From NCBI RefSeq assembly GCF_000265205.3, contig NC_018000.1:6412460-6476459 (forward strand): a stretch of 64,000 nucleotides of DNA, written 5' to 3'. The translations under genes were made by a program, and so were the position numbers. The notes under the pieces were generated by a model that worked only from the letters and a program-made list of their open reading frames with translations, searched no databases and was not told the origin of the DNA. Source of the stretch: Sinorhizobium fredii USDA 257. Lineage in GTDB: Bacteria; Pseudomonadota; Alphaproteobacteria; Rhizobiales; Rhizobiaceae. Below are positions 63,151 through 64,000 of this stretch, one piece after another (position 1 is the first letter of the stretch; every line of letters starts with the position of its first letter).

Positions 63151-64000
63151 CGGATTCATAATTCTGCCATTGTCATAGCTAACCTGCCTGGATGGCGGTT
63201 GTGTCAGGGCCGTGACAGAAATGTGCAAGTGATTTCAACGGGTTGCGCGAGGTTCCCGCCAGCGTCACGTCTCCGTGTGGCGCCGTCTTCGACGCAATGT
63301 GAGTCAAGAAAATTTTTATTTTTTTCTTTTTCGCCAGCTAATCATGGCGGCAAAAATCAAAACCCTTGATTCAAAAGCGATTCTTGCGGGACTCGCAAAC
63401 GCCCATGCAAAACGCCGCACGAGAGTCAACCGGCAGCGCTTAAGAAGCGGTAAAAATCGCCATTGATCTTGCCCCTCGATCCTGCCTAAATGGCTTCCAC
63501 AGGGGACACGGATTACATCTGTATAAAGAGGTTTGAAGTCATTTCAACGAGATGGCTTTGGATTATCTGTTCCCTGTGGCGGGGGAAATCCACGTCGTTC
63601 AATCAGACAAGTCGAGATGGTTAAGCCGGACGAGCTTCGTCGCGGAACGAGGACATTTCGCCTTACGGTTGTCGGTGTGGTTCCCATCGATACTGTGTCG
63701 GTGTGCGTTCAAGAGGAAAGGAGACCACCTCGGCTACCCGCTTCGTACGAGGGTGCGGTGTAGTCACAATGGGTAGGACCGGATGGCTTGAAGACGGCCG
63801 CACGGAATCGATAGGACTAGGCGCGAGGGGACATTCGCTTGATCGAGGCGAGCGGGGGAGCGCAGCGCGCGGCGGGACGGGATATGAGGAGCCCGGTTTC
63901 GTTGCGACAGGGCGTTCGTCGGGCGCGGCATGGCTTTGGAGGCAGCCGTGTCCGATGGACATAAAGATGAGGCCGGCAGCGAATGACGGCATCGGATAAT
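63151..64000 (+). other. Long intergenic region, probably the dnaA upstream regulatory region
   Basis: About 850 bp after rpsT shows no convincing long gene. It holds six GANTC sites between 63153 and 63427 plus one at 63805, a T-rich stretch at 63311-63330, and a PHO-box-like sequence on the minus strand (63201-63218). Only weak DnaA-box resemblance is seen (TTCCACA near 63493). Gene order in rhizobia predicts dnaA beyond 64000. Open frames near the right edge (for example one ending at 63999) have no recognisable similarity and may or may not include the dnaA start. Confidence 0.5.
63344..63466 (+). CDS. Possible 40-residue basic small protein upstream of dnaA (uncertain)
   Basis: The frame encodes MAAKIKTLDSKAILAGLANA then HAKRRTRVNRQRLRSGKNRH, strongly basic in its second half. 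There is no clear ribosome site (CGCCAGCTAATC precedes the ATG) and a T-rich tract lies just before. It overlaps the dense GANTC cluster, so it may be a chance frame in regulatory DNA. I do not recognise it. Confidence 0.25.
   Translation: MAAKIKTLDSKAILAGLANAHAKRRTRVNRQRLRSGKNRH

Noticed and set aside
63490..63500. Possible DnaA box (TTCCACA)
   Set aside because: Only about six of nine positions match TTATCCACA and there is no cluster, so I do not claim an origin here.
63703..63999. Frame at the right edge that might be the dnaA N-terminus
   Set aside because: It is Gly/Arg-rich with no resemblance to DnaA domain I, and the window ends before any diagnostic sequence.
1..64000. tRNA, rRNA, CRISPR arrays, prophage or transposase genes
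   Set aside because: No tRNA cloverleaf with conserved TTC arm, no rRNA sequence, no regularly spaced repeat-spacer units and no transposase or integrase motifs were seen.

Overview
This looks like a chromosomal segment of a Sinorhizobium (Ensifer) species or a very close Rhizobiaceae relative. Supporting signs are the high GC content, a Sinorhizobium-type phosphatidylethanolamine N-methyltransferase (pmtA), a complete inositol block (iolR, iolC-DUF2090, iolD, iolE, iolB), frequent RIME-like double-hairpin repeats between genes, and a CcrM-type GANTC cluster beyond rpsT. There are no rRNA or tRNA genes, no CRISPR array, no phage and no transposase. It reads as core chromosome with a few accessory inserts.

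Layout. 0-5.9 kb: a partial aromatic aminotransferase divergent from an Lrp regulator, an AstE/AspA-like zinc hydrolase, guaA, mtnN overlapping a hotdog thioesterase, and a GNAT. 5.9-12.6 kb: an iron-linked periplasmic module (imelysin, di-heme cytochrome, second imelysin, DUF1513 protein) with corA lodged inside it; a RIME-like element interrupts the N-terminus of the di-heme gene. 12.8-20.3 kb: rRNA methyltransferase, RlpA-like protein, an AT-rich spacer, atypical SDR, queG, GST, uppP, a 53-residue exported peptide and an NDUFA9-like protein. 20.5-25.9 kb: DUF1330, pyrF, a histidine-phosphatase-like protein, pmtA, dnaN, then divergent rsmI-yraN. 26-31.5 kb: a ugpBAEC glycerol-3-phosphate ABC operon ending in an EEP-family hydrolase; it lies between yraN and gshB. 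31.6-40 kb: gshB, comM, cysK, LysE exporter, NIPSNAP and EamA genes divergent from a second Lrp, dut and prfC. 40-45 kb: a frameshifted B3/B4 protein, EamA exporter with AraC regulator, an XRE regulator with a sugar-nucleotide-epimerase-like gene, a 270-bp structured element and a GFA protein. 45-53.6 kb: inositol catabolism. 53.8-64 kb: class II amidotransferase, coaBC, PEBP-like protein, a frameshifted AraC gene, GNAT, ubiB-ubiE, mutM, enoyl-CoA hydratase, rpsT, and about 900 bp of apparently non-coding DNA. In rhizobia the coaBC-ubiB-ubiE-mutM-ech-rpsT run usually leads to dnaA, which I expect just beyond the right edge.

Most notable observations: (i) a shared operator-promoter arrangement in front of iolC and the Gfo/Idh dehydrogenase, with a related operator before iolR; (ii) a RIME-like element splitting the signal peptide from the cytochrome domain of the di-heme gene; (iii) a 270-bp element with imperfect terminal inverted repeats whose outer edge contains the gfa stop codon; (iv) the ugp operon between yraN and gshB, with an EEP enzyme where UgpQ might be expected; (v) five GANTC sites in 127 bp upstream of the presumed dnaA; (vi) two frameshifted genes. 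Functions are assigned from recognised protein families and motifs; no database search was possible.
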